A stretch of 8,070 nt of DNA from RPQK01 sp041946865 (GTDB lineage Bacteria > Acidobacteriota > UBA6911 > RPQK01): contig JBHGBF010000254.1 of the NCBI GenBank assembly GCA_041946865.1, forward strand, positions 1 to 8,070, read 5' to 3'. The position numbers and the translations under genes were made by a program. Shown in pieces: positions 1 to 7,153 of the stretch. Below the pieces are notes generated by a model. The model saw only the letters and a list, made by a program, of their open reading frames with translations. It was not told the origin of the DNA and ran no database searches. Numbering within the stretch: the stretch's first letter is position 1; each line of letters opens with the position of its first letter.

Positions 1-461
1 GCATGATGAACTCCAAAAGCGCCTGCCGCTTCGCTCGCAGAAAACTGAGCGGTTACGCTCGAGGTGGAGAGTCTACGAAGGTTTATTGTATCGAAGCCGT
101 GGTGACAGCAGACACCCGACGCGCTTCGCTGGAAAGCGCTGCGCTTGCGGCTCTGTTGGATCCCGCCTGAGCGGTCACTCCCTTCCCCCTTGCGAGCCCC
201 GCTCTTGTCTCAAATTTTGGACGACCATTCAACTAATTGGATCGGCTTACCCGGCTCAATTCCGCGGCGTTTTTATAAGTGGGGCTGCTGCAAAGTGTTA
301 GCCGATTGTGTAAATCTGGAACGTTTATTGCCTTTCGTTTAACAAGGCTTTTGTACCTGTTACACCATTTCCGGATAGTTCAGAAGCTTTGCCGGCCACC
401 GAGAGAGAAATCGTCTCTGATGGCTGTCGGATTTTTCTTGCCTTAGTGAAAGGAGAACAAC
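1..461. other. Intergenic / upstream region of the receptor gene, no supported gene
   Basis: I see no convincing gene, tRNA or repeat array here. One plus-strand frame is open from position 2 to a TAG at 299-301, but its translation is rich in Arg, Ser, Cys and Pro, resembles no family I know, and has no good start or ribosome site. It could at most be the tail of a gene entering from the left. The first 200 bases hold small GC-rich hairpins: GAGCG/CGCTC with a 4-nt loop at 47-60, and GCGCTT/AAGCGC at 121-139. From about 270 the DNA becomes more AT-rich, as expected of a promoter and leader. It includes a -10-like TATAAG at 274-279 without a matching -35 box, and a weak AGAGA/TCTCT hairpin at 402-418. 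The promoter of the downstream gene probably lies here, but I cannot place it. Confidence 0.6.
449..455 (+). promoter_or_regulatory. Ribosome binding site of the receptor gene
   Basis: AAAGGAG lies 6 nt before the GTG at 462. It decides the start, because the codon is GTG rather than ATG. The reading frame that follows opens directly with a Met-Arg-Arg-Thr-Arg signal peptide, as expected for an exported protein. Confidence 0.8.
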
Positions 462-3400
462 GTGAGGAGAACACGTCTGATTTTTGTGTTTGTGATTGCC
501 GTGCTGCTCACTGGGAGCCAGGTCGCGGCTCAGAGTGTCTTCGGAACGATCAACGGGGAGGTCATCGATCAGACGAAGCAGGTTGTCCCGAGCGCGACTG
601 TCACCCTGACAAACCAGGAGACGGGCGCGACGCGCACGCAGGTGACGACCGACGTAGGGAGCTTCACTTTCCCCAACCTTCCCCTTGGCCGGTACACGGT
701 CACCGTCGAGCTGACGGGCTTCAAGAAAACGGTGCGCGAGAACGTGGAGGTTAAGGCCAACCAGATCGTCAACCTGACGATGAATCTGGAGGTTGGCGGC
801 GTTGCTGAAGTTGTTTCGGTCGAGGCGGGCAGCGAGATGGTCAACACGACCTCGCCCCAACTTGAGGGATACACGACGAAAAACGTCGCCGATCTTCCTA
901 TTCCCGACCTGACCGGAAACCCGATCAATCTGGCCGTCATGGCCCCGGGAACAACCAGCCAGCCGGGCGGGGTTACGGGGGAAGGTGGCGCCATCGGAGG
1001 CAACCGTCCTCGTAACAACAATTTCACGGTGGATGGCGTGGACAACAACGACCCGAGCGTTACCGGGTCGCTTTCCCCCGTCATACAGGATGCTATCGAG
1101 GAATTCACTCTGCTCACCAACCAATTCAGTGCCGAATACGGGCATTCGACCGGCGGGCAGTTTATCACCACGACCAAAAGCGGCACGAATGAGATCCATG
1201 GCCGGGGCTGGTGGTACAGCCAGAATCGGCACCTGAATTCGCTTGATAACATCACCCGGGCGAGCTCGAACCCAGGTGATCCGAAGCCCCGTTACGACTA
1301 CAACCGTTTTGGCGGTCAAATCGGCGGCCCGGTGATCAAGGACAAGTGGTTCTATTTTGGCTCTTTTGAGTACCGCAACCAGACTCTGGGTGGAGCGGCC
1401 TCCGGCCAGATTTTCGTTCCGACGGCTGCCGGAGTCAGTGCATTGGAGTCGCTGGCGGGCGATCCGGGAAGCGGAGTCAGCCCGGCCATGGTGGGGCTGT
1501 TCAAGTTGTTTAGTCCGGCCGGTGCGCCTTTGGATTCGTTTCCCGTCACCCATGAGGCGACGGGGCAGCAGATCCCCATCGAAGTCGGCCAGTACTCAGG
1601 TATTGCCCCTAACTTCGACCGGACTCACCTGTTCCTGATCTCGAGCGACTATCAGTCGGAGAAGCATCGGGTGGCCGGGCGTTTCCACTTCAGCCGAGAG
1701 CGGGGGATCGGTCCGGGCGACCTGCCGGCTGAGGCGTTCAACAATGACGTCGTCTTCGACACCCGGCGTTTCACATTGGGCGATGTCTGGACCTTGACTC
1801 CGACGATCGTCAATGAAGCCAGGCTGGGATTCAACCGCGATGTGGCGGACCAACCGCTGCACCTTCCACCTCCTCCAGGCGGCGACGTTTTCGGCAACTA
1901 CTCAATCAATGACCTGAGCCTGATTATCGGTCCCAACGGGAATCTGCCCCAGTCGAGCACGGACAGCGTTTATCAGCTGACCGACAACATCACGTTTATC
2001 CACGGAAGTCACCAGTTGAAGTTCGGCGCGGAATTCCGCGATTACATTTCACCGCTCATTTTCCTGCCTCGCGAGCGAGGGGAGTACACCTGGACCACGC
2101 TGGACGACTTCGTTCACGACCGCTTTCCGGACGCCGTCTCGATCCGTGGTGTTGGAACGGGCGTGTTTTCCAACAACCGGACGGCCTGGTACGGGTTTGC
2201 CCAGGACAACTGGAAAGTCCATCCGCGGTTAACCCTGGAAATCGGCCTGCGCTATGAATTCACGCAGACGCCGCGAGACCAGGCGCAGCAGGAGCTTAAC
2301 CGGCTGTCGGACGCCCCCGATTTGCGGGCAGAGGTCTACACTCAGGAGCTGATCACGCAAAACGCGCTTGATCCGGCTTTGCTCGGTCAGAACATTTTCA
2401 ACTCGCTGCCGCCCTTTCACCAGCAGGCGCTGACGAACTTCATCGGCAATTCGCTGCTTTTCCGGAAGCCGGAGGAGGACACCAACAACTGGGCGCCCCG
2501 GCTGGGTCTGGCTTGGGACGTGTTCGGCGATGGGCGAACGGCCGTGCGTCTGGGCGCCGGCATCGCTCACGACGTCCTCTACAGCAACCTGGCGTCTCTG
2601 CAGCTTCCTCCGCAGTTTCAGGCGGAAAACTTCGAGCGGAATGCCTGTGTGCTGACTCCGAGTCCCACCTGGTGCGCGTTGGTTCCGCCTGGCGGCAACC
2701 CCCTGCTGGCCGACATCCGGTTCTCGACCACCGGATTCGTGGAAGGTGGTGCGCTTCTGAACGCCCTGCCGACTGAGGCTTTCACGGACGAGTTCGTTGC
2801 CCGCGCCGCCACCCAGGCGTTTGTCCCGCTCAAGGAAATCGTGCCGGAGACCTATACCTGGACCGCCTCGGTGCAGCAGCAGCTGTTCCGGGATTACCTG
2901 GTTGAGTTGCGCTATGTGGGAACCAGGGGGGTTCATCTGCCGATCCAGCGCCGGCTCAATGTCGGGGTCCCGAACCCGAATACTCTGCCGGTTTTCGCCA
3001 AGGAATCGGATGCGCTTGCTGCCAACCTGAGCACCACCCCGACCCTGGCGGACTTCGAAGCGGCACAGGTCCCCCTCCTTGCGCCCTTCGGGTTCCAAGG
3101 AAGCTTGACGGCTTTCACGGCAGACGGCCAATCCTGGTACCATGGCGGCTCCGTTCTGGCGCAGAAGCGGTTCAGCAACAACTTCAGCCTGAACGCGAGC
3201 TATACCTTCAGCAAGACGATGGACATCATCGAGAACGACCTGTTCACCAGCTTCGTCAATCCTCGTCGTCCTTTCAACCACCTTGACATCTTCCAGAACA
3301 AGGGTCTTTCGGGGTTGCACCGCCAGCACAAGTTCGCCATCACCTGGCTCTATCAGTTGCCGGCTCTGAGAGAGACGAACCCGGTCATAGGGAACATTCT

Positions 3401-4055
3401 CGGCGGATGGCAGGTGAATGGAACCTACCTTGCTGAAAGTGGACAACCGGTGACGGTGATTTCACGTCGTGACATGAACGGTGACGGCGATACCGCGGGC
3501 GATACGGCGATCCTGAATCCCGCCGGACTGGCAGACACCGGTACGGATGTCAATTTTGTGTGTCGCGGAGCGGCGGGCAGCTTCATAGCGGCATCCGCGG
3601 AGGGTTGTGTGCCGGCCGGTTCACCTCTGGACGTCAATCCGTCCCAGTTTGTCGTCGGCTATGTCGCCCAAGACCCGAACGCGCGTTACATCAGAGGCGA
3701 GGCTGGATCGGTCCCGGGTCCGGGTCTCGGCCTGCTCGGCCGAAACACCGTCGAATCTCCGGGAATCAACAACTGGAACCTAGCCCTGTTCAAGGAGTTC
3801 GGGTTCATGCGCGAAGGGACTAAGCTGCAGTTCCGCGCTGAATTCTGGAATGCCTTCAACCATCCCAGCTATTCGTTTGGAAGCGGTTCGGCCCTGAACT
3901 TCGACAGCTTCAGCACGCCTAACCCGGCGACTTCCATCACCGGGTACGTGACGCCGGGAGGCCCGCAGTTCCTGAACAAGACGGTTCTCAGCGGCAGTCT
4001 GGGTCAGGCGCCGTTCCAGCGCATTATCCAGCTCGGAATGAAGTTGATCTTCTAA
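462..4055 (+). CDS. TonB-dependent receptor-like outer-membrane protein with carboxypeptidase regulatory-like domain (Oar-like)
   Basis: This is a predicted outer-membrane beta-barrel of 1197 residues that probably takes up or binds a large substrate; the substrate cannot be read from sequence. Residues 1-23 are a signal peptide (basic start, hydrophobic core, Val-Ala-Ala before the likely cut). Residues about 26-110 form a carboxypeptidase regulatory-like beta-sandwich (GEVIDQTKQVVPSATVTLTN). EVVSVEAG at 116-123 sits where a TonB box would be. The plug follows to about 245, with the family hallmarks NNNFTVDGVDNNDP (185-198), FSAEYG (222-227) and GGQFITTTKSGTNEIHG (231-247). The remainder is barrel, ending in a terminal Phe (GMKLIF) like a BAM recognition signal. 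Two close Cys pairs (729/738 and 1034/1049) may form loop disulfides. DMNGDGD at 1004-1010 resembles a calcium-binding loop. The gene stands alone, with no SusD-like lipoprotein or TonB/ExbBD nearby, and is intact. The family is firm; the function is not. Confidence 0.9.
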   Translation: MRRTRLIFVFVIAVLLTGSQVAAQSVFGTINGEVIDQTKQVVPSATVTLTNQETGATRTQVTTDVGSFTFPNLPLGRYTVTVELTGFKKTVRENVEVKANQIVNLTMNLEVGGVAEVVSVEAGSEMVNTTSPQLEGYTTKNVADLPIPDLTGNPINLAVMAPGTTSQPGGVTGEGGAIGGNRPRNNNFTVDGVDNNDPSVTGSLSPVIQDAIEEFTLLTNQFSAEYGHSTGGQFITTTKSGTNEIHGRGWWYSQNRHLNSLDNITRASSNPGDPKPRYDYNRFGGQIGGPVIKDKWFYFGSFEYRNQTLGGAASGQIFVPTAAGVSALESLAGDPGSGVSPAMVGLFKLFSPAGAPLDSFPVTHEATGQQIPIEVGQYSGIAPNFDRTHLFLISSDYQSEKHRVAGRFHFSRERGIGPGDLPAEAFNNDVVFDTRRFTLGDVWTLTPTIVNEARLGFNRDVADQPLHLPPPPGGDVFGNYSINDLSLIIGPNGNLPQSSTDSVYQLTDNITFIHGSHQLKFGAEFRDYISPLIFLPRERGEYTWTTLDDFVHDRFPDAVSIRGVGTGVFSNNRTAWYGFAQDNWKVHPRLTLEIGLRYEFTQTPRDQAQQELNRLSDAPDLRAEVYTQELITQNALDPALLGQNIFNSLPPFHQQALTNFIGNSLLFRKPEEDTNNWAPRLGLAWDVFGDGRTAVRLGAGIAHDVLYSNLASLQLPPQFQAENFERNACVLTPSPTWCALVPPGGNPLLADIRFSTTGFVEGGALLNALPTEAFTDEFVARAATQAFVPLKEIVPETYTWTASVQQQLFRDYLVELRYVGTRGVHLPIQRRLNVGVPNPNTLPVFAKESDALAANLSTTPTLADFEAAQVPLLAPFGFQGSLTAFTADGQSWYHGGSVLAQKRFSNNFSLNASYTFSKTMDIIENDLFTSFVNPRRPFNHLDIFQNKGLSGLHRQHKFAITWLYQLPALRETNPVIGNILGGWQVNGTYLAESGQPVTVISRRDMNGDGDTAGDTAILNPAGLADTGTDVNFVCRGAAGSFIAASAEGCVPAGSPLDVNPSQFVVGYVAQDPNARYIRGEAGSVPGPGLGLLGRNTVESPGINNWNLALFKEFGFMREGTKLQFRAEFWNAFNHPSYSFGSGSALNFDSFSTPNPATSITGYVTPGGPQFLNKTVLSGSLGQAPFQRIIQLGMKLIF

Positions 4056-4084
4056 ACTGCCGCTGCATACCGCTGAGGCCGGGC

Positions 4085-4145
4085 AAGCCCGCGGAAACGG
4101 CGGAAAGGTCGTCAGGTCCTTTCCGCGGTTTCCGCGGGCTTTTTT
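4085..4145 (+). terminator. Strong intrinsic terminator after the receptor gene
   Basis: The arms at 4085-4108 and 4118-4141 pair over 24 bp with one G-G mismatch (4099/4127). They enclose a 9-nt loop, and a run of six T begins at 4140, inside the 3' end of the stem, followed by G and four more T. The site starts 30 bp after the receptor stop codon and ends just before the convergent hemD stop. The T-tract is only on the plus-strand side; read from hemD, the hairpin is followed by TTGCCCGGCC. It is therefore a proper terminator for the receptor gene and at most a stabilising or blocking hairpin for the heme operon transcript. The arms contain an internal duplication (GCGGAAA at 4091-4097 and 4100-4106), so shifted pairings are possible. 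Confidence 0.9.
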
Positions 4146-4154
4146 GTTTTCGCG

Positions 4155-4952
4155 CTATTCCGCGGGATTGAAGTACTCGATGATGGCACGGACCAGGTCC
4201 GGGACCGTCCACCTGACCGGCTGGACGGCAATCGGAAGGCTGTATTCCTGCGCCGTAGCCGCGGTAATCGGGCCGATGGCCGCGTATCTGAAACGGCGAA
4301 CGTCCAACTCCAGCCCGGCGGCCTGGACAAAATGATGCACGGTCGAGGAGCTCGTGAACGTGATCAGGTCGATCTGGGCGTGTTGGAGCAACTCGCGCAG
4401 GTTTTCAGCCATCCCGTCCGGAATGGCTGTGTCGTAAACGGGAATCAGATCCACGATTGCGCCTCGTCGTCTGAGCTCTTCCGGCAGGATCTCGCGGGCC
4501 TGAGCTGCCCGAGGAAGAAGGATCCTCACGCCTGCCAGATTGCCCTGGTGGAACTTGACGAACTCGTCGATGACCCCTTCTGCTTGAAACACTGCCGGAA
4601 CCAAAGCGACGCGGTATCCGGACTCTTGAATCTTCTCCGAAGTCGCCGGCCCGATCGCACAGACGCGAGGACGCTCCAGGCTGTCGGGTCGGAGCCGCGG
4701 GCGAAGGTGGGTCACCTGGCCGGCAAAGATCGCCGCCGCGTTCGCGCTGGTCACGAACAGCCAATCGTAGCTTTCCAGTTGAAGGATGGCATCGTCGAGC
4801 TGCCGGCTCATCCGCGGCCGAATCTCGATGGCCGGGACCTCCAGAACCCTTGCGCCGGCGCTCTCGAGCAACTCCCGGAACCCGGCTGATTGCGATCGAC
4901 TGCGGGTAATCAGGATGGTGCGGCCTTGCAGCGGCTTCGGAGGCGAGCTCAC
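4155..4952 (-). CDS. hemD: Uroporphyrinogen-III synthase
   Basis: This cytoplasmic enzyme closes the linear tetrapyrrole hydroxymethylbilane with inversion of ring D, giving uroporphyrinogen III, the precursor of heme, siroheme and cobalamin. The product is 265 residues, a normal length for a stand-alone HemD with two similar alpha/beta domains. Family features include ITRSRSQSAGF (15-25), VTSANA (67-72), AIGPATSEKI (99-108), LPRA...GAIVDLIPVYDT (146-175), TFTSSSTVHHF (198-208) and AAIGPITAATAQE (224-236). HemD sequences diverge widely, but this set and the position right after hemC make the call firm. The start is GTG, overlapping the hemC stop as GTGA, which implies translational coupling. 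It is the last gene of the operon and converges on the receptor gene, with 99 bp between the two stops. It is not fused to a methyltransferase (cobA) domain, as happens in some bacteria. Confidence 0.93.
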   Translation of the reverse strand: MSSPPKPLQGRTILITRSRSQSAGFRELLESAGARVLEVPAIEIRPRMSRQLDDAILQLESYDWLFVTSANAAAIFAGQVTHLRPRLRPDSLERPRVCAIGPATSEKIQESGYRVALVPAVFQAEGVIDEFVKFHQGNLAGVRILLPRAAQAREILPEELRRRGAIVDLIPVYDTAIPDGMAENLRELLQHAQIDLITFTSSSTVHHFVQAAGLELDVRRFRYAAIGPITAATAQEYSLPIAVQPVRWTVPDLVRAIIEYFNPAE

Positions 4953-5878
4953 AGCGCGAGCTCCTCGAGGATGCGGTCAGCGCCATGGGAGAGCAGATAA
5001 TCCGCCGTCTCTAGTGCCGCCTGTTGAAGCTGTGCCGGATCTCCTTCCCAGTTGTGGCGGAGGATCTGGTCCCGGGTGGGGCTCGCGACCAGTGCCGTGA
5101 AACGCGCAGTCGAACTCCTCACCTCGCCGTAGGCGCCCATAGGCACCTGGCATCCTCCGCCCATCCGGGCCAGAAAGAGCCGTTCGGCATCGGTGCAGGC
5201 CCGGGTTTGCGGATCTTCGAGGGGGGCAACGGCGTCTGTGACACGACGGTCCTCGGCCCGTGTTTCGATGGCCAGAGCACCCTGACCGACAGCGGGGACC
5301 AGGACCTCGGGAGGGAAAAAACAGGAGACGTGCTGCTCGAGCCCGAGGCGGTTGAGGCCTGCAGCGGCAAGAACCACCCCGTCCAGACCCAGCTCGGTCC
5401 TCTTCCGGAGCCGGGTGTCGACGTTGCCGCGCAGGACCTGGACCTTGAAGTCCTTGCGCAGCGATTTAAGCTGAACCGTTCTGCGCAGAGAGCTGGTGCC
5501 CAGGGTCGCGCCTGCGGGCAGGTCCTCCCAGCTCCCGATACCGGCCCCGGCGACGAGTGCGTCGCGAATGTCTGCCCGGGCGGGTATGGCAGCCAGAGTG
5601 AAGTCAGCAGGAAGGTCGGTCGGAACATCCTTGAGGCTGTGGACCGCCAGATCCACCTCGCCGCGCCGGAGCGCCTCTTCGATTTCCTTGACGAAGATTC
5701 CTTTGCCGGTTCCTGAGAAATCCCGGAGCGCCGTCTCGCTGATCTTGTCACCGGTTGTCTTGATGACGACGATCTCGACCGTTAACTCGGGGTTGGCTTT
5801 TTCTATTTCCGCTTTGACGAAATTGGACTGCCAGAGCGCCAGCCGACTTCCCCGGGAGCCGATGATGAGCGGTTTCAT
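4949..5878 (-). CDS. hemC: Hydroxymethylbilane synthase (porphobilinogen deaminase)
   Basis: This cytoplasmic enzyme joins four porphobilinogen units into hydroxymethylbilane, using a covalently attached dipyrromethane cofactor. The product is 309 residues, typical for the family. Visible hallmarks are GSRGSRLALWQ (7-17), TTGDKI (41-46), GKGIFVKEIEEAL (59-71), VHSLKDVPTDLP (79-90) with the catalytic Asp at 84, GTSSLRR (127-133), LRGNVDTRL (149-157), VGQGALAIE (197-205) and GGGCQVPMGAY (240-250). Cys243 in the last motif is the cofactor attachment residue. All key residues are present, so it should be active. It starts with ATG, overlapping the hemA stop as ATGA. The purine-rich GAAAGAGGAGGA encoding the end of hemA serves as its ribosome site, which suggests coupling. 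It feeds its product directly to HemD, encoded next. Confidence 0.98.
   Translation of the reverse strand: MKPLIIGSRGSRLALWQSNFVKAEIEKANPELTVEIVVIKTTGDKISETALRDFSGTGKGIFVKEIEEALRRGEVDLAVHSLKDVPTDLPADFTLAAIPARADIRDALVAGAGIGSWEDLPAGATLGTSSLRRTVQLKSLRKDFKVQVLRGNVDTRLRKRTELGLDGVVLAAAGLNRLGLEQHVSCFFPPEVLVPAVGQGALAIETRAEDRRVTDAVAPLEDPQTRACTDAERLFLARMGGGCQVPMGAYGEVRSSTARFTALVASPTRDQILRHNWEGDPAQLQQAALETADYLLSHGADRILEELAL
4961..4966 (-). promoter_or_regulatory. Ribosome binding site of hemD, inside the end of hemC
   Basis: GAGGAG (minus strand) lies 8 nt before the hemD GTG and inside the last codons of hemC (Glu-Glu of the C-terminal EELAL). It supports GTG at 4952 as the start, in a GTGA stop/start overlap. 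Confidence 0.65.
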
Positions 5879-7140
5879 TCCTCCTCTTTCAGTTGAAAGA
5901 CTTTCTTGATGAGGTCGACTTCGTGCTGATAACGGTTGAGGTTGCCGTCCGGGTTTTTCAGCTGGAGGATGAAAGGATGAGCCAGCCGGTGGGCCGTGGT
6001 CCGAAGCATTCGCTCGAGGCGCTCGTACTCCTCGGGAGTGAGGCCGTTTCGGTTCTTCTCCAGCTCGGCCAGGCAGATTTCCTCGAGGCGGCCGCGAAGC
6101 GCGCTGATCAGGCTTCCGGCGTTTCTCGTTTCTGCACGTCGCACGTAAGCCTCCACCTCTTCGGCGATGATCGCCTCGGCGGATTCGGCTTCTTTCCGGC
6201 GTTCTTCGAGGTTGGCCTGGATGACCGACTGCAAGTCGTCGATGTCATACAGGAACACCTCCTCGATGTCGTTTATCGCCGGATCGACGTTTCGCGGCAC
6301 CGCAATGTCGATCAGAAACAGGGGCCGATGCCGTCGCTCACGAACCACCCATTGCATGTCGGGCTTGCGGAGCAGGTAGCCTTCGGCGGACGTCGATACG
6401 ATGGCGATGTCGGTGAGGGCAAGCTGCGAAAACAAGCTCTCGAAGGGCACCGCCACTCCGTTGAAACGTTCCGCCATCTCCTCGGCCTTCGCCGGCGTGC
6501 GGTTAGTCACGACCACTTTCGAAATGCCTGACCTGATCAGGTGCCTGGCCGCCAGCTCGCTCATTTTACCGGCACCAACAATGAGGATGGTTCGGTTTGT
6601 AAGCTCGCCCAGGATCTTGCGGGCCAGCTCGACCGCCACGTAGCTTACGGAGACGGCCGAATTGCTGATCCTGGTTTCGGTTCTCACTCTCTTGGCGACG
6701 TGGAACGCCCGGTGCATCAAGCTGTTCAGGAGCAGGCCCGAGCTCCCTGCACTGGCGGCAACCGTGTAGGCGCGCTTCATTTGCCCGAGGATCTGAGGCT
6801 CGCCTACGACCATGGAATCCAGACTGCTGGCGACGCGGAAAACATGACGAACGGTCTCACGCTCTGCCAAGGTGTAAAGATACGGCTCCAGGCAGGGAGG
6901 CTCCAGGTGATGATAATGGTAGAGAAAGTCGATCAGTCTGTCGGTCCGAAGGCAACCATCCTGCGGGTGAGCAATGATTTCGACCCGGTTGCAGGTGGAT
7001 AGTATGAGGGCCTCGGCACACCCGAAATCCTGCCTGAGCGCCGCCAGTGCCCCCGGCAGACGCTCTTCCGGGAAGGCGAGGCGTTCCCTCACTTCTACAG
7101 GCGCCGTCCTGTGATTCAGACCAACGAGTACCAGCTTCAT
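5875..7140 (-). CDS. hemA: Glutamyl-tRNA reductase
   Basis: This NADPH-dependent enzyme reduces Glu-tRNA(Glu) to glutamate-1-semialdehyde, the first committed and usually rate-limiting step of C5-route heme synthesis. The product is 421 residues, the usual bacterial length. The N-terminal catalytic domain has GLNHRTAPVEVRE (7-19), the STCNR motif with nucleophile Cys50, and His99 within RHVFRVASSLDSMVVGEPQILGQ. The NADPH domain has VGAGKMSELAARHL (188-201), followed by TNRT and DIAVPRNVDP (278-287). The C-terminal dimerisation helix is rich in Arg and Glu. It lies 13 bp after the ccsA/hemX-like gene. The only ribosome-site-like bases (AAAGG) abut the ATG with no spacer, so initiation may depend on coupling to the upstream gene. 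The start is fixed by the conserved MKLVLVGLNHR beginning. HemL and HemB are not encoded in the window. Confidence 0.98.
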   Translation of the reverse strand: MKLVLVGLNHRTAPVEVRERLAFPEERLPGALAALRQDFGCAEALILSTCNRVEIIAHPQDGCLRTDRLIDFLYHYHHLEPPCLEPYLYTLAERETVRHVFRVASSLDSMVVGEPQILGQMKRAYTVAASAGSSGLLLNSLMHRAFHVAKRVRTETRISNSAVSVSYVAVELARKILGELTNRTILIVGAGKMSELAARHLIRSGISKVVVTNRTPAKAEEMAERFNGVAVPFESLFSQLALTDIAIVSTSAEGYLLRKPDMQWVVRERRHRPLFLIDIAVPRNVDPAINDIEEVFLYDIDDLQSVIQANLEERRKEAESAEAIIAEEVEAYVRRAETRNAGSLISALRGRLEEICLAELEKNRNGLTPEEYERLERMLRTTAHRLAHPFILQLKNPDGNLNRYQHEVDLIKKVFQLKEEE

Positions 7141-7153
7141 CCTTTACAACAGC

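Noticed and set aside
247..268. tRNA T-arm-like bases (GCTCAATTCC)
   Set aside because: The flanks do not pair as a T stem, and no acceptor, anticodon or D arm can be drawn around them.
274..279. TATAAG as the -10 box of the receptor promoter
   Set aside because: It matches 5 of 6 bases, but there is no acceptable -35 at 16-18 bp and no TG extension. It was left as a remark, not a feature.
2..301. Plus-strand open frame as a possible C-terminal end of an upstream gene
   Set aside because: About 100 codons stay open, but the translation is low in structure-forming residues, matches no family I recognise, and its internal starts lack ribosome sites. It cannot be supported from this window.
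330..352. Terminator-like GCCTT/AAGGC hairpin followed by TTTT
   Set aside because: The stem is only 5 bp with a 9-nt loop and the T-run is 4, too weak to call. No upstream gene is established for it to terminate.
360..1553. Long open frame of 397 codons on the minus strand, opposite the start of the receptor gene
   Set aside because: It is antisense to a clearly real gene. The translation is rich in Arg, Asp and Val without any recognisable domain, as expected from reading GC-rich codons backwards.
2229..3446. Second long antisense open frame of 405 codons inside the receptor gene
   Set aside because: Same cause: composition is Arg/Gln-rich, there is no recognisable domain, and it lies wholly inside the barrel-coding region.
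4332..4889. 185-codon plus-strand open frame inside hemD
   Set aside because: It is antisense to hemD, whose family motifs are clear, and its own translation shows no domain or ribosome site.
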